A stretch of 64,000 nt of DNA from Straminergon stramineum (GCA_963920665.1 OY987271.1:3040501-3104500), one strand, 5' to 3'. Shown: positions 1-13,154, counted from the first letter of the stretch. Notes: generated by a model from the sequence alone, not told the origin. Made by a program: numbers and translations.

Positions 1-54
1 CAGCAAATTACCCTAATACGCAACTAAAAACGCAACGGATTGTGAAAAGGATAC

Positions 55-157
55 AAAGAATGGTCGTTTTCCCGGCGTTGTCCAATCCAAGGACAAGAAT
101 ACGTGCCTCCTTGTCCCCGAATAACGTCGCAAACAACTTGGACACAAATATGCCCAT
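55..157 (-). CDS. ARL1: ARL1-like small GTPase, first coding exon (gene continues off the left edge)
   Basis: The exon encodes the N-terminus of an ARF-family GTPase, a myristoylated Golgi/trans-Golgi trafficking switch in known ARL1 proteins. Seen here: M1-G2 (myristoylation glycine), an amphipathic start with KLFATLFG, then [20 protein letters not shown]24 to T31 is the P-loop GLDNAGKT. The wording [18 protein letters not shown] fits plant ARL1 (ARF3-type) better than ARF1, which has EMRILMVGLDAAGKT. The exon ends with a lone T at 55, followed by a GTATCC donor at 54-49. A next exon beginning AC would restore the expected Tyr35, so this is a phase-1 intron. Switch regions and the rest of the G domain lie outside the window. 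An in-frame ATG at 202 would add 15 residues before the conserved MG start and is not favoured, because ARF proteins need Gly2. Confidence 0.85.
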
Positions 158-600
158 AGTGATACTCTCTCCGACTCCCCTCTCGCGTTTTAAACCTTTC
201 AAACTGACTCGACTGGAGCTCGAATTTCACGCCGCGACTCTCTCTGCAGGTCTCGTTCTCCCGACGTGCGCCTGCATCCCGATCTCCTAAAACGGCCCTG
301 AGTGCCAGCGACGAACGCTCTCGAAAGACCCAGCTCCGATGAGGACGTGCTCCTGGGATCCAGAAGAAGGGACTTCGGGCAGGAAGGGTGGCCGCGGAGC
401 ATCGTGGACGGCGTCAAATCGCGTCAAACAGCGACAGTAATAGACGTCCATCGCGAATCTTCGTATGGTCGCACTGAATCTTGTCCAAAGCTTAGATCCC
501 TCTCACATCTACAAAATTTGCTGAAATTTTCTTCAATATCACCTTCTCTTATATCACATTCCTAATCTCTCACCAAAGCCTTGAGAATGGACTCGCCCAA
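158..600 (-). promoter_or_regulatory. 5' flank of the ARL1-like gene
   Basis: This stretch is richer in GC than the DNA beyond 600, as expected for the 5' UTR and promoter of the minus-strand GTPase gene. Short ORFs exist on both strands but none resembles a known protein. No clear TATA box or transcription start can be assigned. Confidence 0.4.
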
Positions 601-1419
601 TTCAATATTTACTATGCACTCAAGGTATGTGCATTTAAAAGTAACCAATTTTTGACCAATTATCTTGGTGATCAAATGAATTAGAAAAATTGTATAAGAT
701 TGTTATGAAACCCTAGAAAAATCTAACATAAGTTGTTTTGTAGATTTAAAACATTTGTGTAATGTTTTACAAATTTTCGAAATTGTGAACATAGGATACC
801 TTATTCATAATACTAAATTCACCTTAATTAGACATCTTTCAAAACACAACATATTACAATTCTCATTGGTGGCTAGAAAAAACTATTTGTACCAAACTCT
901 CATTGATTACTCTTTAATCCCTAAAGGACAATTGTCTATCGAGTGAACAATTAGAAACTTAGGTAAGTTACCTTGAAGTCAATTTTGAGTAGATGAAAAT
1001 GAAATTCTTATCAGAGATGTACATTTATATAAGCTTTTCAAAAATATAATCCTTTTTTTCAATCAAGTGCCCAAGTCAAAGGTTATGAGGCTCAAAAGTT
1101 TAGGAGGAGCTTAGGTAGCATGCTAATAGAGAGGGCAAGTAATTGGGTGATCTGCGAAGTTTAGGTCATTAACTTTGAATACTTACTATATATAGCAATC
1201 TATATAACTGAATGGACTGAAATTTTTTTCATACATTCTCATAGTAAGTATATAGAAGTAATGTGTGATTGAAAATGAAAAACGAAAAAAATAAGACAAA
1301 AATATCCAATTTTCACTCATTGCACTAGAAATGGTAGTTTTAGAACAATTTCAAAACCACTAGCACAAATTGTAGTGTAAAAAACAATAATAATTTTTAA
1401 AAAAAAATTTAATTTAAAA

Positions 1420-1501
<82 letters not shown>

Positions 1502-2262
1502 ACTTTATTAAGAGAAGGAAATGTTTGTGTTAAAGTTTGGGATTTTCATTCTTTCCAAAAATGAGTTCTCCCAAAAAATTGAAATCTTGTTTACAAAGTT
1601 GCTTTTTTTGGACATCTAATCAATAGTAGATTTCTTGTATATGTAAGACACCTCCATTAACTTAGAAAATTGGCATGTAAGTAACTAATATAACTTCCTA
1701 CCCAATGGTTCTAATTCCTAGAGTTGGATAATGCTTCCTTGTCTACAAAGTCAAATCAAACTATACTATCCTTGTTGGATAGGGCCTTCAATTTTCTTTT
1801 TGGCTTAGAACATTATATCTTGCAATCTATGAGGTCAAATGGGCTACAAATATTTTCACACATTTTTAAAGAGGCTAGTACAAATTTGTCAAGTTATAAG
1901 TTTAAGAAAAGTTTTCATATTTCAACTACGCTCAATGCACTAGAAAATGCCAATTTGGGATGTTTTGTGACAAACACCCCTAGTCTTGTAGGATTTAAAT
2001 TTACAACAATTTTGAGTCATAAGGTTAGTTAAGTTCATGCAGGTGCATTTTTAAGTGTAGGAGAACAAAAAGTGTTTCTTTTGGATGTACATACCTTATA
2101 CTACTCTATTAATTATTATTATGTTACAAAAAGTTACATACAATTGTCATAATAAAGAATTTTAGAAATGAAATTTAAATGATTTTCAAACACCTATAGA
2201 ACTTTTGTGACCAAAATAGAATATTTAAAAAACTTAACTTGATGTCATGTATCCTCAACATT
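601..2262. other. AT-rich intergenic DNA, no gene seen
   Basis: Apart from the microsatellite near 1.4 kb, I see no conserved ORF, RNA gene or complete transposon. Short ORFs at 755 and 1724 have AT-rich, non-protein-like content. Confidence 0.5.
1416..1502. repeat. A-tract plus (TA)n(TG)n compound microsatellite
   Basis: An A-run is followed by about 28 TA units and about 8 TG units. The compound pattern suggests replication slippage with TA-to-TG transition at one end. Confidence 0.95.
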
Positions 2263-2532
2263 AGGGGAGATTTGAGGCCTCTACATGCCTGCGACTTCCC
2301 AAGCTACAAGGAACATAGGAACTATGCCATTGTTGCAATCTAACATGGCCGAGACCATGCCATGTCAAAAAAAATTGGTTATTTTTTTCAACTTCATTTT
2401 GCATTTCAAAACTAAAATTTTTTTATTTTTTATATTCATTATACTAGCAATAGCCAACCATTCCCACACAACAAAAGGAACATATAGGGGAATAGCTCTA
2501 AAATAGGCATATAGAGGCCTCAAATCTCCCCT
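2263..2532 (+). mobile_element. 270-bp TIR element, family M1 (copy 1)
   Basis: The ends are AGGGGAGATTTGAGGCCTC and its exact inverted counterpart, about 21 bp each. There is no coding capacity. A second copy in the opposite orientation lies at 26519-26802, and the interiors align when one is reversed. This copy is AT-shifted: several CG sites kept in the other copy read TG or CA here, which fits loss of methylated cytosines. The TSD is uncertain: TTA on the left, TGA on the right. The superfamily is not resolved; a PIF/Harbinger-like 3-bp TSD is one possibility. Confidence 0.8.
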
Positions 2533-2827
2533 GATGAATTGTGAGGATGGAGGTTGAGAGTTATGCACTGGGCAATTAATATGTTCAATATCAATAATTT
2601 TCAAACATTCCTATGTACAAAGAAAGATTTCTATTACATTCAAACAAAATCATCACTTTTGTATATTACAAGTATAATTTGTATTTTCTATCAAATGCCA
2701 TTATTATTGTAACTACTTCCTCTACTTAACAACATTGTTTTTCTTAATGCCAATACAATATTGAGATAGTAAGTGAGATTCATATAATTGTAGGCAAAAG
2801 ATAAATCTACAATTTGAATGAATTATA

Positions 2828-3408
2828 TTCCCTCTATCTTGAAAAATATCTAGGGTTTCCAAATATACTTGTTCCAAATTAAATTCGGTATGGTGCCAAA
2901 AAATAGCCCTCTAAAACTTCATTGACAACAATTGAAGTTAGATGGTACATCATGAAGCAATAGGATCTACAGATAACATTATATAGCAATTCGATCCTTG
3001 CAAAGACAATTGAAATGCATCCTCTAACCAACCAAAGGCCAAAAAATTAACCCATAACTATACAAAAAACACTACTAACAAATCTTTTGTTGAGAATTTC
3101 CTAAAGTTGAATCACAAGACATTATTGGAATTGAATGTAGGGGACATCAATAGATGTGATTGCACCAACATTACTTAGAAAATGATCAAAATTAATACCA
3201 TTGGAGCAATTCCCAAAAGGGAGAAAATTTGTCAATCTTGATGCTTGTTTTCAATATGCACTATTCTACTATTTACCTCCACTCTTTCACACCTAGTAGG
3301 GTTTATTAGAAGCTACAATAACTATGTAATCCCCTAAAAATAGGAGCAATTAACACATTAATCTAGCCATTTCCAAGGAACCCTAGATTTATTTTGGAAT
3401 AGAGGGAG
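2828..3408 (-). mobile_element. Stowaway-like (Tc1/mariner) element, copy 1
   Basis: TA-flanked element of 581 bp. The TIRs of about 34 bp match the plant Stowaway pattern, CTCCCTC then a C/T-rich stretch, then AAATAAATC. It is the same family and nearly the same length as the 582-bp copy at 55750-56331, in opposite orientation. No intact transposase was found; short ORF traces inside are broken. Confidence 0.82.
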
Positions 3409-3659
3409 TATTTCATAAGAAGAACCACTTATTTTTAATGAACTATGTACCAAATTAGGATTGCTAATATAATTATATTTAAAAGAAAATTCATATTTCA
3501 TAGGATTGTCTAGTTTCTACTTACATGTCAATTTAATCTTTTGTTATAAACAATAACGTTACTTTTACACACAACACAATACCCCCATATAGTCACGTGC
3601 ATTTTAGGTTCCTAAGTGGTGACATTAAAGAGGGATATGTAGATCCTTCTTACATCCAA

Positions 3660-3935
3660 TCATTCTTTTTACTTTTTGAGAAAGTGCCACGATGGCAATC
3701 ACGGAAAATTTAGTGAAGCATTTTCGTTCTAAATTCATCCAGCTTTTGGACCAAAAAACACTTTTCAATCATATCCATACACTTTATCATCCAAATTTGG
3801 CAATTTCATCCACATTTTAAATGAAAATGAAAATTTTTTGGCGAAAAAAGATTACTTTTATCTGGCGAAAACAAGACATATATTTTGAAATGGTGCAATC
3901 TGGTCCCGTGGTGCCAAAACAAAAAGGACTGCTCA
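3660..3935 (+). repeat. Dispersed repeat RA, copy next to the Esf2-like promoter
   Basis: The segment begins near TTTTGAGAAAGTGCCA and ends near GGTGCCAAAACAAAAAGG. It recurs at about 39665-39960 (+) and 37500-37760 (-). More distant relatives are at about 25450-25760 and 42400-42700. It contains no ORF. It ends about 240 bp before the start codon of the Esf2-like gene. Confidence 0.7.
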
Positions 3936-4177
3936 CATCTGTAATAGCGACGTCGTCGATATAAAGTTAAAGATATTGATGACTTTAAAGTAAAAGATAG
4001 TGCCTAATTTCGCTCTTCGTGTCTGCTTACTTTCTCGCACGCTTGAATTTGCATTTCGATCGATGTCACGATGCCGTGGTCACAGGAATTGACGAACAAT
4101 CGAGCACGAAGTATGTACTTTTCGGGTTCAGAATTGTGCAAGTAGGTGTTGCTGTTAGTTTCTCGAATTTAGTGGCG

Positions 4178-6639
4178 ATGGAGGAAGACGAGGCGAGTAG
4201 CAGTGGCGAAGAGTTTCTGAGCAAGAAGGAAGCCAGAAGTCGGAAGCGCAGGGCCAATCGTGCGGAAGCGGAGTTGCATGGCGAAGTAGGGCAGCAAGAG
4301 CTAGCAGAGGATGGTGGAGCACCGACGAGTGAGAAGAAACGTCGGAAAAGATCGTTGCAGGATGGGCGTGCTAGTGTCCCTGGGAAACGAGGAGTGGTGT
4401 ACCTTAGTCGCATCCCTCCGCATATGAAGCCGTTGAAGATGCGGCATCTATTGGAGCCGTTCGGAGAAGTGCTTCGCATCTACCTTGCTCCCGAAGGTGG
4501 AAATTTCTTAGTTTGAGCTGACTTAGGGTTAATTAAACGCATACAGGCTTGGTTCTGGGCATTGCGCTTGCATTCTTGGGTTTCTTGATGCAATTCGTAG
4601 TTTGAGCTGAATTAGGGTTTCTCAACAACTGTGGTCTTAGTTTTGGCTTTGCAGGTGCATTCTAGGGTTTCTCGGTGCATTTCGTAGTTTGAGCTGAATT
4701 AGGGTTCCTCAAGCGACTGTGGTCATAGTTTTGGCATCGTAGGTGTATTCTAGTTTTTTTCGCTGCATTTCGTAGTTTGAGCTGAATTAGGGTTCCTCAA
4801 GCAACTGTGGTCTTAGTTTCGGCGTTCTAGATGCATTCTAGGGTTTCTCGATGCATTTTCGCGTATGAGGACCACTGATGCATCAGTCAGGATTACGGGT
4901 AGGACAGTGGTTTGAGTCGCATTAATGGTGTAGTGTATTCTGGTTCCAGTGATTGAAGTTTCCCTGGAAACCATCTTCTTGATTGTTCCTTGGTCAACTG
5001 GGAATTAGTTTCCCAAGTAGGTATTTCGTCCAGCTTTTTTTAGTGCTGAAAACTTAGACACCGCATTTTCTTTAATTACTCGTGTGTGTTACGTTTTTGA
5101 ACTTAAACAGGCCATTTGCAGCCTTTATTGATCTTCTAGTCTGACATGCTGGATTGGTCCGTGCTCCTACAGATGCCGCTACAAGATTGCGCCGAAAACG
5201 TGCAGGCGGAAATACTGGCAAGAATTTCACTGAAGGGTAAGACCTTTTTTCTTGTCGCATGAAGTTATGAGAATTAGCTTTGTTCTCATGCAAGCAGATT
5301 GGAATCGCCAGTTTCTGTCGTTTTAGGAGATTCATGGTTTTCTTGTTTATGCTCCTGATTCATTAACCCCAAGTATTGAAGTTTAAACTCTTGCGAATTT
5401 GAGTCTCACGACGGTGTCATGTGCAGGTGGGTAGAGTTTGCGCATAAAAGTGATGCGAAACGTATCGCCACAATGCTTAATGGGGAACCCATGGGTATGT
5501 TCCTTAGAGCTGTTCTTCTGTTGACTTTTGATTTTTAATCTATGGGAAACTTTGCTCGTTCCTTGCGGCATATTGGACAGGTGTCAACGTTACATTTGCC
5601 ATCAAGCTTGTGTATGATATGAAAACGCGGACTGAGGCTAGTTGATCATTGGAGTTCGTTAGCCAGAGATTATGAAACATTGACCAGCAGGATTTTCTGG
5701 TTTGGCTCGCAGAAGCTTCAAAACGCTCCGCGTACCATTATGACCTCTGGAATATGAAGTACTTGAAGCGATTCAAGTGGGACAACCTGACGGAAGAAAT
5801 TGGTATGTGTACTTCGTCGCTGTCTTGGGCTTGTAGGGCTCAGCCTAATTCTGCAAGTTGAAAAAGTTATTTTCTTTCTTCAGACATGCTGGTTTCTTGT
5901 GATCAATTAAGGGGAAATATTGTTTCTTTCCCACGAAGAATATCAATAACATTGGCCTTCGTCTGCAGCTTATAAGAATGCCGTTAGGGAACAAAGACTG
6001 GCTGCTGAAATTTCGGCTGCCAAGAAAGAGCGTGATTTCTTCTTGTCGAAGGTTGACCAATCTCGAGCTATCGCTTCTATGGAAGAGCGGAAGAAAAAGG
6101 TGCCTCATTTCGTCGCTTCCAGAAGTCGTTTTGTATATGTTCTGCTCCATTCTGATGTTTATGAAGTGGAAGGTGTAATGTGTCGGAACAATTGGGTATC
6201 TGTACTACAGAAATCTTTCCGTCATCATCATTTCTTTTCCCCAAACTGTACTTAGCATTTCTCTGAATGTGCTTGCAGAAGAAAGAACTCGAATCACAAG
6301 TATCTGAGAAGCCTGCTACTGAGAAGCCTACTGGTGAGAAACCAAGGGTGGCACGGAGTTTCAATCAAAAGAGACCTGTTGCTGATGGCATGACAGGCAA
6401 CGTCGCCACTCTTTCTCATGATGTGCTAGCTGGGGTAAGTGCACTTCTTCTCTTTGTCCACCATTCCTACACGAGTGCACGTTCAATTGTACAGCACTTT
6501 ATTACGGATTTATTCTATAATTTTATGAAGCGATAATCACTTGAAAGAAGACTGGTGACTGCCCTTTGGCTCATGACTTGGTCACTCCAAAAATCTAATC
6601 TTGCGCTTGCTCATGTGGTAGGTTTTTGGCAAGAAATGA
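4178..6639 (+). CDS. Esf2/ABT1-like pre-rRNA processing RRM protein, seven exons
   Basis: Predicted nucleolar RNA-binding protein. Esf2/ABT1 homologues act with the SSU processome in 18S rRNA maturation. Coding exons by splice signals and frame: 4178-4496, 5173-5236, 5427-5494, 5713-5802, 5969-6099, 6279-6434, 6622-6639; all introns are GT-AG. The product is 281 aa. Residues 1-70 are acidic then Lys/Arg-rich, with KKRRKR near 53. The RRM starts at about 72 with RNP2-like VVYLSRIP (73-80), and RNP1-like FTEGWVEF is at 125-132. The Esf2 family signature YDLWNMKYLKRFKWDNLTEE spans 160-179. A helical EISAAKKERDFFLSKVDQSR segment follows, and the protein ends DVLAGVFGKK. The start at 4178 is the first ATG giving the acidic Esf2-type N-terminus. 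The same frame is open 53 codons upstream to 4019, but that part is not family-like. Intron 1 carries a minisatellite. The gene appears complete. Confidence 0.92.
4505..4860 (+). repeat. Intronic minisatellite, about 87-bp unit, about four copies
   Basis: Intron 1 of the Esf2-like gene contains imperfect tandem units. Each starts near TAGTTTGAGCTGAATTAGGG, at about 4509, 4598, 4685 and 4773, and includes TAGGGTTTCTCGRTGCAT. Unit spacing is 87-89 bp, with substitutions between units. Confidence 0.88.
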
Positions 6640-7440
6640 GCGGATCAATGGGAAAAAGCATGCATCTGCTTAGAAAAGATTGGTACGGTGCGCTATGAAT
6701 TGTTATTTCCCCGGCTATAAATAGAAAATTATTTACGATTTGAGTTAAAAATTTCATCACTATTGCGTTGCATCGTGATTTCTCTGTCTATGATTGCCGT
6801 TTGTCTTATGAATGAGAGTGATAGAAGTAGTTAATCATCCATTACTCATTCTTCTTGTTGTTCTTCTCTATAATTAGAAGTGGTTTGGTTATCCTTTAGT
6901 GTAGAATTCAGTTTGTGCTATGAACATCGTTACTCATCCACGGCAAGCCAAGTTGACTCACCAGATATGGATGAGAAGTCACCAAGCTGCCCACTTACAA
7001 ATGGATATGATCCGCAAGATAGATCCTTTACTTCCGTGGTCTGAATAATTTAGAAAGGAAACAAGGAGAGAAACTGGAGAGAAACTGAAGGTTCAAGAAG
7101 GATTAGTTGTGATGATGTTCAAAGAAGGGAAGAGAAAATCAGGGTTTGGACGAACAAGGATCACGTCAAATAAGAGTGGCCACATCTCGGATTTCCAGAG
7201 GGAATATTTCTTTTAAGAATGCAATGTCTCTATGGGACACCAGCACAAGAGAAGACGCCTCACAATAGCATAATTGTGAGCTGTAGGGCAATTGGAAAGA
7301 GGGAGGTTTGGAATCATAACATTAGCCTTCATTCACTCTTTGAGAGAGATGTAGATCTCCAAGATTTGATGATTTTCATCAAGTTTGCATGAGTAGACTT
7401 TGTTACTTGACATGTTACTTGTTTTGTAAATATGATCTCA
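6640..7440 (+). other. 3' flank of the Esf2-like gene
   Basis: This contains the 3' UTR and moderately GC-rich DNA. A short open stretch at about 6920-7045 has no recognisable similarity. No second gene is supported. Confidence 0.4.
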
Positions 7441-8030
7441 AATGATGTCTTCCTAGCCCATGATCCAATACCAAAGCAAAACAAGAATTCAACTTAATCC
7501 CTAAGTGCTTCAATGTCCACTTTTTAGATGATGAACAATTTGAAACTCTAGTTTCATCTTCATTCTTGCTTAGATGAAATTCTTCCTAATTTGTGGAGAT
7601 ACTTTATCAAGTTGTGGTCCTATCTAATGGTTAGATTTGGCGTTGACCAAGCCAAAATTGCATTCACTCTAGTTCAAAATTGGATTTGCAAAAATGAAGT
7701 CATAGATTTTAAGAACACAAAAATTTCAAAAATCACCATGTCAAGAGAACCTCATTTCAAATCCATTTCAACAAATTTTACTCAAAAAATGATAATGTTT
7801 TTCTTGTAATTGAATGTAGAAGGAATTTTGAAATTTCACTTTCAAAATTTATATAAAAATATTGATGATAGCATTGGTGAACTTAATCATATAGATGGAA
7901 TTTACAACTTAGAGTCTACAACTTTTATTTGCATAACAATTCCAAAATATTCTTCCAAATCGCACTTCATAATGATTTTTCTCAATTTGTCAATTCTGGA
8001 GAAGACTCAGTACATTTAAGATTTAATCAT
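7440..8030 (+). repeat. Dispersed repeat R1, copy 1
   Basis: Marker text is GTGGAGATACTTTATCAAG followed by TTGACCAAGCCAAAATTGC. A partial copy lies at about 11900-12110 (+) and an inverted copy at about 30110-30640 (-). ORFs of 60-70 codons in it are not conserved among copies, so it is probably non-coding. Confidence 0.7.
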
Positions 8031-9694
8031 TTTCATTTGTACTAGTAGTATATTACAATTGTTGCAACATTTGCAACATTTTCCTTGGATATGAAATACA
8101 CAATGTTTTTTAGTTTGATAGAATTGATGTTTAACTCCTAAAAAGACTATATTAGTCCAATTGATAGATCAGATGATGATCTTTGTAGGTGTAGAAGAGA
8201 AAAAAATTCATCAATTTTTTTGACATAATAGGGAGATAACTAGGTAGGTGAAGTTGTGAAGGTGCCCAAATTTTCATCATCACAAGAGTATTTTCAAGGA
8301 AATGGTGATTCACAAAACACAAATTACAATTTAGTGTATCATTATAGACAACTTCTAGCTCCTTGTTTTTTATTTGACTATTATCTATAAAAAAATCATT
8401 TAAAAAAATTTGAGCCCAACTATTGAAATAAAGTTAATTGAGTTTGGTTTCTACCTTAATTTTACTTTTTGATTTTGTACAAATGACTATTTTATTGTAA
8501 TTTGAATTGTAGGCCTCTTTTCTAGGTTAATTAATTTTTCAATTATAGAATGGCACTAAAGTTTGGCTTACACCATGTTTTTTTGTACCCATGGGCAAAT
8601 TTTCAAATTTTATAAGTATAAATTATAATTGATATGTTTTTTAGACCAAATCTCTCATTCTTAAATTGAAAAATTAATATGAATACAAGTTAGGTCCTAG
8701 ATCTATTACAACCTAAGTTTTGAACTCAATATGCATAGACAAGACCATATTAGTGCATGTCCTACACATGTTCCAAAAAAATGGCTTTTTCTATAAAAAT
8801 TTGGCATACTATTTTTGTATGCATACCAATCAATGCAATCACTTGGAATGCCTTCCTTCCAACGGAATGATGTAGAATATTCTACACCCATTAGTAGCTA
8901 ATAGGATATGTGTCAAAATGCGTCAGAATACTAAAAAATAGTGAAGAGGGGAGTAAAATATTTTAATTAAGAAGAAGCCTCAACCCCCAACTAGCCACTA
9001 ACTACTTGTAGTTATGGACATAACTCTGAGATATTTTTCTCATGATTTGATTGAGTTAGAGTGTATAGATTCTTGAGAGCCAATGGAATTGAAGAAGGGG
9101 AGTGCTAGCATGTGAATATTGAATCTATGAGTCCAGGAGTCTAGGAGTTTGTATCATAGAGACCTTTTATAATTATAGGTGTTTATCTTATAGACTTATA
9201 GTGTACCTATGTTACAAGTACCTATATTATAAACACCTTTAAATGGTTGTAGGTACATACCTACAACTAGGTTCAAGGCTTGTAGGCTCGCATCTTTGCG
9301 CTTACATGCTAACATCATTGCATTAAAGAAGACTAGCTTGAAATAACTAAAGCCTTTTGCTATGGGCAAAATCATGGAAGAAATCTAATTTTAGAGTTAG
9401 ATTGATTGATGATTTGCAAGAAAAGCATTGTTAGATTAGTGTTGTGTGTGAGAACCTAACATAGCATCAAATATTGATATCCCAACATCAACATGCGCAA
9501 TCTTCACTCAGTCTTTTATGGGTGATAATTCACATTATACTATTGATAATTTACTTATGCAAACTTATTGATGAGCTTTGGATGAACTTCATGGATTTAG
9601 TGTTTGGAAGGCAAAAAAAAGCTTCTTTGAAGGCTACTAAAGGTTATTTGCCAAACAAACTTTACAAAGAACATAGTGGAAAAATTGATATCAC
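8031..9694. other. AT-rich intergenic DNA with a palindromic repeat near 9.16-9.26 kb
   Basis: No gene is recognised. The segment 9160-9260 is rich in ATAGGTGTTTAT/ATAAACACCT inverted words. A relative lies at about 37860-38010, so it is dispersed. Confidence 0.45.
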
Positions 9695-10955
9695 GTGTAA
9701 TATTAAACATTAGTACTACAAATAATCTAAAGAATGAAAAAATGGGAGATTTATAAAGGGATTGACCATTGTTTTTTGAGCAATTACAAATGTCATACTA
9801 ATTGTTGTGGCAATGGCACATGACATACTAATTAACTATTACTTAAGACAACATTTGTTCTGTTTTGTTATATTTGTGATGTATGTCAAAATCTTTGAAT
9901 CTGCCAGTGTGATGGGAGAGTGTTTGGTACCATCGAAAAGCCCTTGGAAACAAGATGTGGACAAAGCCAATTTGCGTTGTTCCAAATGAATTAATAAATT
10001 GAAAGATATTGAATTTTGAAGTGTTTATGTGCTCAAAAAATTAGAAAATTGGTTGCTAAGATCCATTGACCCATCAAGCCCAAAGTGATTGATGAGTTCA
10101 AGAATGCTTTGGCCATTGTGACACCATGTCAATGCTTTTACATCTTTTTTTAAATTACATTTGAACTTGAACTTTAATATTTTATCTTTTTAACTTTAAT
10201 TTTTATTTGTTATGTTTGTTTGTAATGGCAATTGAGATCTACCAATTGTCGGACCAATGAAGGCACCCTTAGTACCATTGGAAAGCCTTGGGCAAAGAAG
10301 GGGGCTTATGTTTAGTATATATAAGACTAAGCTTATAATTCTTCAAACATAATGCAAATATTCACAGGATATAGGATATTTAACATCAATGCTATGGATA
10401 GTTTGCCATGTGAAAAATGGATATGAAAGGAGATTTAATTAAGTATGAACCATCACTTCTATGGCAATCACAAATGACATACTAACAGTTGTGGCAAAGA
10501 CACATGGCATACTAGATAGTCAAAATATAGCAATTGGGCTAAATAACACTTTGGCCACCACAATATTGAGCCAATAATTTTCTTTTCTTTTTATTTAAGA
10601 AAAATATTTGTTGATATTTTACTTTTATCTTTACTTAATTTTAGTTTAAAATTTTTTTATTAGCCAATACTTTATTTTTATCTTTATTTTGCTTTTGTTC
10701 TTGGCTTTAATATTGATTTTCCAATACTTTTACTATTCTCATAAGTCAAAAAAATTTAAGAAAGAAAAAATACAATATAAAAATTTATAGAACATATAAT
10801 ATTAAAAATTAGTGCTACAAATGATTTGTCATATATAGAGGATTAAAAATTGGGTATGAAAGGAGATTAAAGAGGGCTTAGTTATTACTTTTGAGGCAAT
10901 TACAAATGACATACTAATGGTTGTGGCAAGGCTACAAATGACATACTAATAAAGA
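9695..10955 (+). repeat. Three spaced copies of a 140-170 bp repeat
   Basis: Related segments at about 9695-9837, 10380-10520 and 10793-10955 each contain GCAATTACAAATGACATACT-like text followed by GTTGTGGCAA and a second CATACTA. Spacing is about 680 and 410 bp. No coding role is seen. Confidence 0.65.
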
Positions 10956-11899
10956 ATTAAAATTTAATTCTTCAAGACTTTCAAATAAAAGCATTCAAAG
11001 TGATAGATGTTGTAGTTAATGCAATGGTTATAGATTCATCATTTAGTGTTAAACTCAAAATTTTGAATAAAAATGTGAAAAGATAATACATATCTATACA
11101 AATGGATGAAATTGTAGCAAGAGGGTTTGACTTTGAACACATAATATTATTGATAATGCCTTTGTTTTTACTTTTAAAGATGCACATACCAAAGTGATGA
11201 ATGTAGAATCTCTAGAGATTACAACCTTAGGGGTTTAAGAAGAGATTAAATTTTCATTTCATGGGTGATTGCACGAAACACTTCACGTTTTTGGCTCAAA
11301 AACCCGATTTCTGGCCATAGGACTGGCAATACTACAGACTACTATCAATTTTGCGTGCCAATCTCTGCCTATGAATCTCAACCATCAATTTCGAGCGCAT
11401 ACAGATCTTAACCGTTGATTCAGTACTATATAGTACTATGTAGTACTATAGACTACAATGTAACACTGTAGAAGCCACTAGTAGCAGAAAATAACAAAAA
11501 AGGGGTCTATGGACCTTTTCATTTTTAGTAATTCAAAACAAGATGTGTGGGCCCTTAAGAATCTCCTTGAAAATGGTATATTGAAGAAAAATTTTTAATT
11601 ATTAGTTTTAATCTTTAGAACATTGAAAATAACTATATAGGTGCAATAATGTAGACCATTGTTAGACTATTCTAAACAAATGCTTATTCTTTAGATCATT
11701 TTGGGTGAAGAGGTAAATATAACAATTCATGTTCTAATGCTAGGAGGAAGACATTAACTTAGTGACACATATTGTATAATATAATAAAGACCAATAATAG
11801 GCTTAAACATTATTGAAATAACAAACTATGTTGTACATATGAAGTGTAGAGAAATGGTTCACCTCATAGTGTAGTTTGTATTTTTTGTATTTTTATTCT

Positions 11900-12110
11900 C
11901 AACTCTTAATGGATAAGATTTGCCAAAATGAGGTTATAGATTTAAAGACCACAAAAAGTTCAAAAAATCACTCTGTGAAGAAATTTCATTTCAAATACAT
12001 TCCAACAAATTTTTCTCAACAAATGATAATATATGTCAATTCCAAAATATGCTTCCAAATAGCACTTTATAATGATATCCCTGAAATCGTCAATTTTGGA
12101 GATGAGTCTA
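11900..12110 (+). repeat. Dispersed repeat R1, partial copy 2
   Basis: It matches the middle of the 7.4-8.0 kb copy (ATTTGCAAAAATGA, TTTAAAGACCACAAAAAGTTC, CATTTCAAATACATTCCAAC). It lacks the outer parts. Confidence 0.65.
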
Positions 12111-13154
12111 GAAGTTCCAGGGTTAACGCCAGCAATTTGACAATTTGGCCAGCAACCCCACCTTACTATCGAGCCAGCACTACCCTACCCTGCAGCTTCT
12201 AGTACATACGAGTACATCATTTGACAAACCAATTCTCAAACAATACTTTCAGAACCCATACCACATGAATGGCTTGACAAATGATTCTCAGACAAGGCTC
12301 AGACAAGACAAATTTCAAAACATACAAGTCTCTATATTTATACGAAGAAGGATTTGAATTTTGTTTGTTTGGTGATTGGCAAGTTTACTATACCACTGAC
12401 TCTCTATCCATTCAAAATTTTTAAATTCCATTCTTGCAGGGGTTAATATGCATGCATGGATATGGGTGAGTCATGCATAGTTTGGATGAAGAAATATTTT
12501 TCATCCAAAGTTATCAAATTCAATTAATCCAAATTGATTACATGCATTCAAAAAATAATGAAACCATAACAAAGGTTTAGAACAATTCAGTCCTTTCATC
12601 CATTGGGAATGGATTAATATGTCATTGTCAAATATTCCGTCCCAAAATTTGTTTATTGTACAAGAATTGCAAATATAGAAAAAATTTGCACCTTAGAATG
12701 AATGGAAGTAAAGAAAAAATGAATAGATTCATCTACATGTGTACTTTCATTCAAAAAAAATCTTTTGATAGCTTTCATCCAAATATTGGCAAATCTAGGA
12801 TATTTTTTAGAAGGATTTGGCACTTTCTTTAATTTTTCCAAGCACAATGAACTTCTTATATAAAGTAAAGATGTTTGATGACACTACATATTTTCATTTG
12901 TCATGTAGTAAATCCTTGCATCTAATAGACAATGTGAAGAGGTAATAAGCCAAAAGTGGGCCTTATATTCAATTTAGCAGTTTTGAGAAGTCTTAAGGGA
13001 CTTTCTCTTGACCAAATTTATTGATGTCTTCATTGATTACAATGATGTGAAATTTGGAACTTTTCAAATCTTATTTTATCAACATTATCTGTCAAATTGG
13101 TCATTTTCAAATTATGAAATCCTTGTTCCTTTAGGGGTGGACAATAATAGGTTT

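Noticed and set aside
158..202. In-frame upstream ATG adding 15 residues to the ARL1-like protein
   Set aside because: ARF-family proteins need Gly at position 2, and the conserved MGIFVSKLF start lies at 157.
302..565. Plus-strand ORF of 87 codons upstream of the GTPase
   Set aside because: No family similarity; most likely a chance ORF in the GC-richer promoter.
11376..11450. Run of TAGTACTA words, possible regulatory array
   Set aside because: Short, irregular and without a neighbouring gene; fits low-complexity palindromic repeat.
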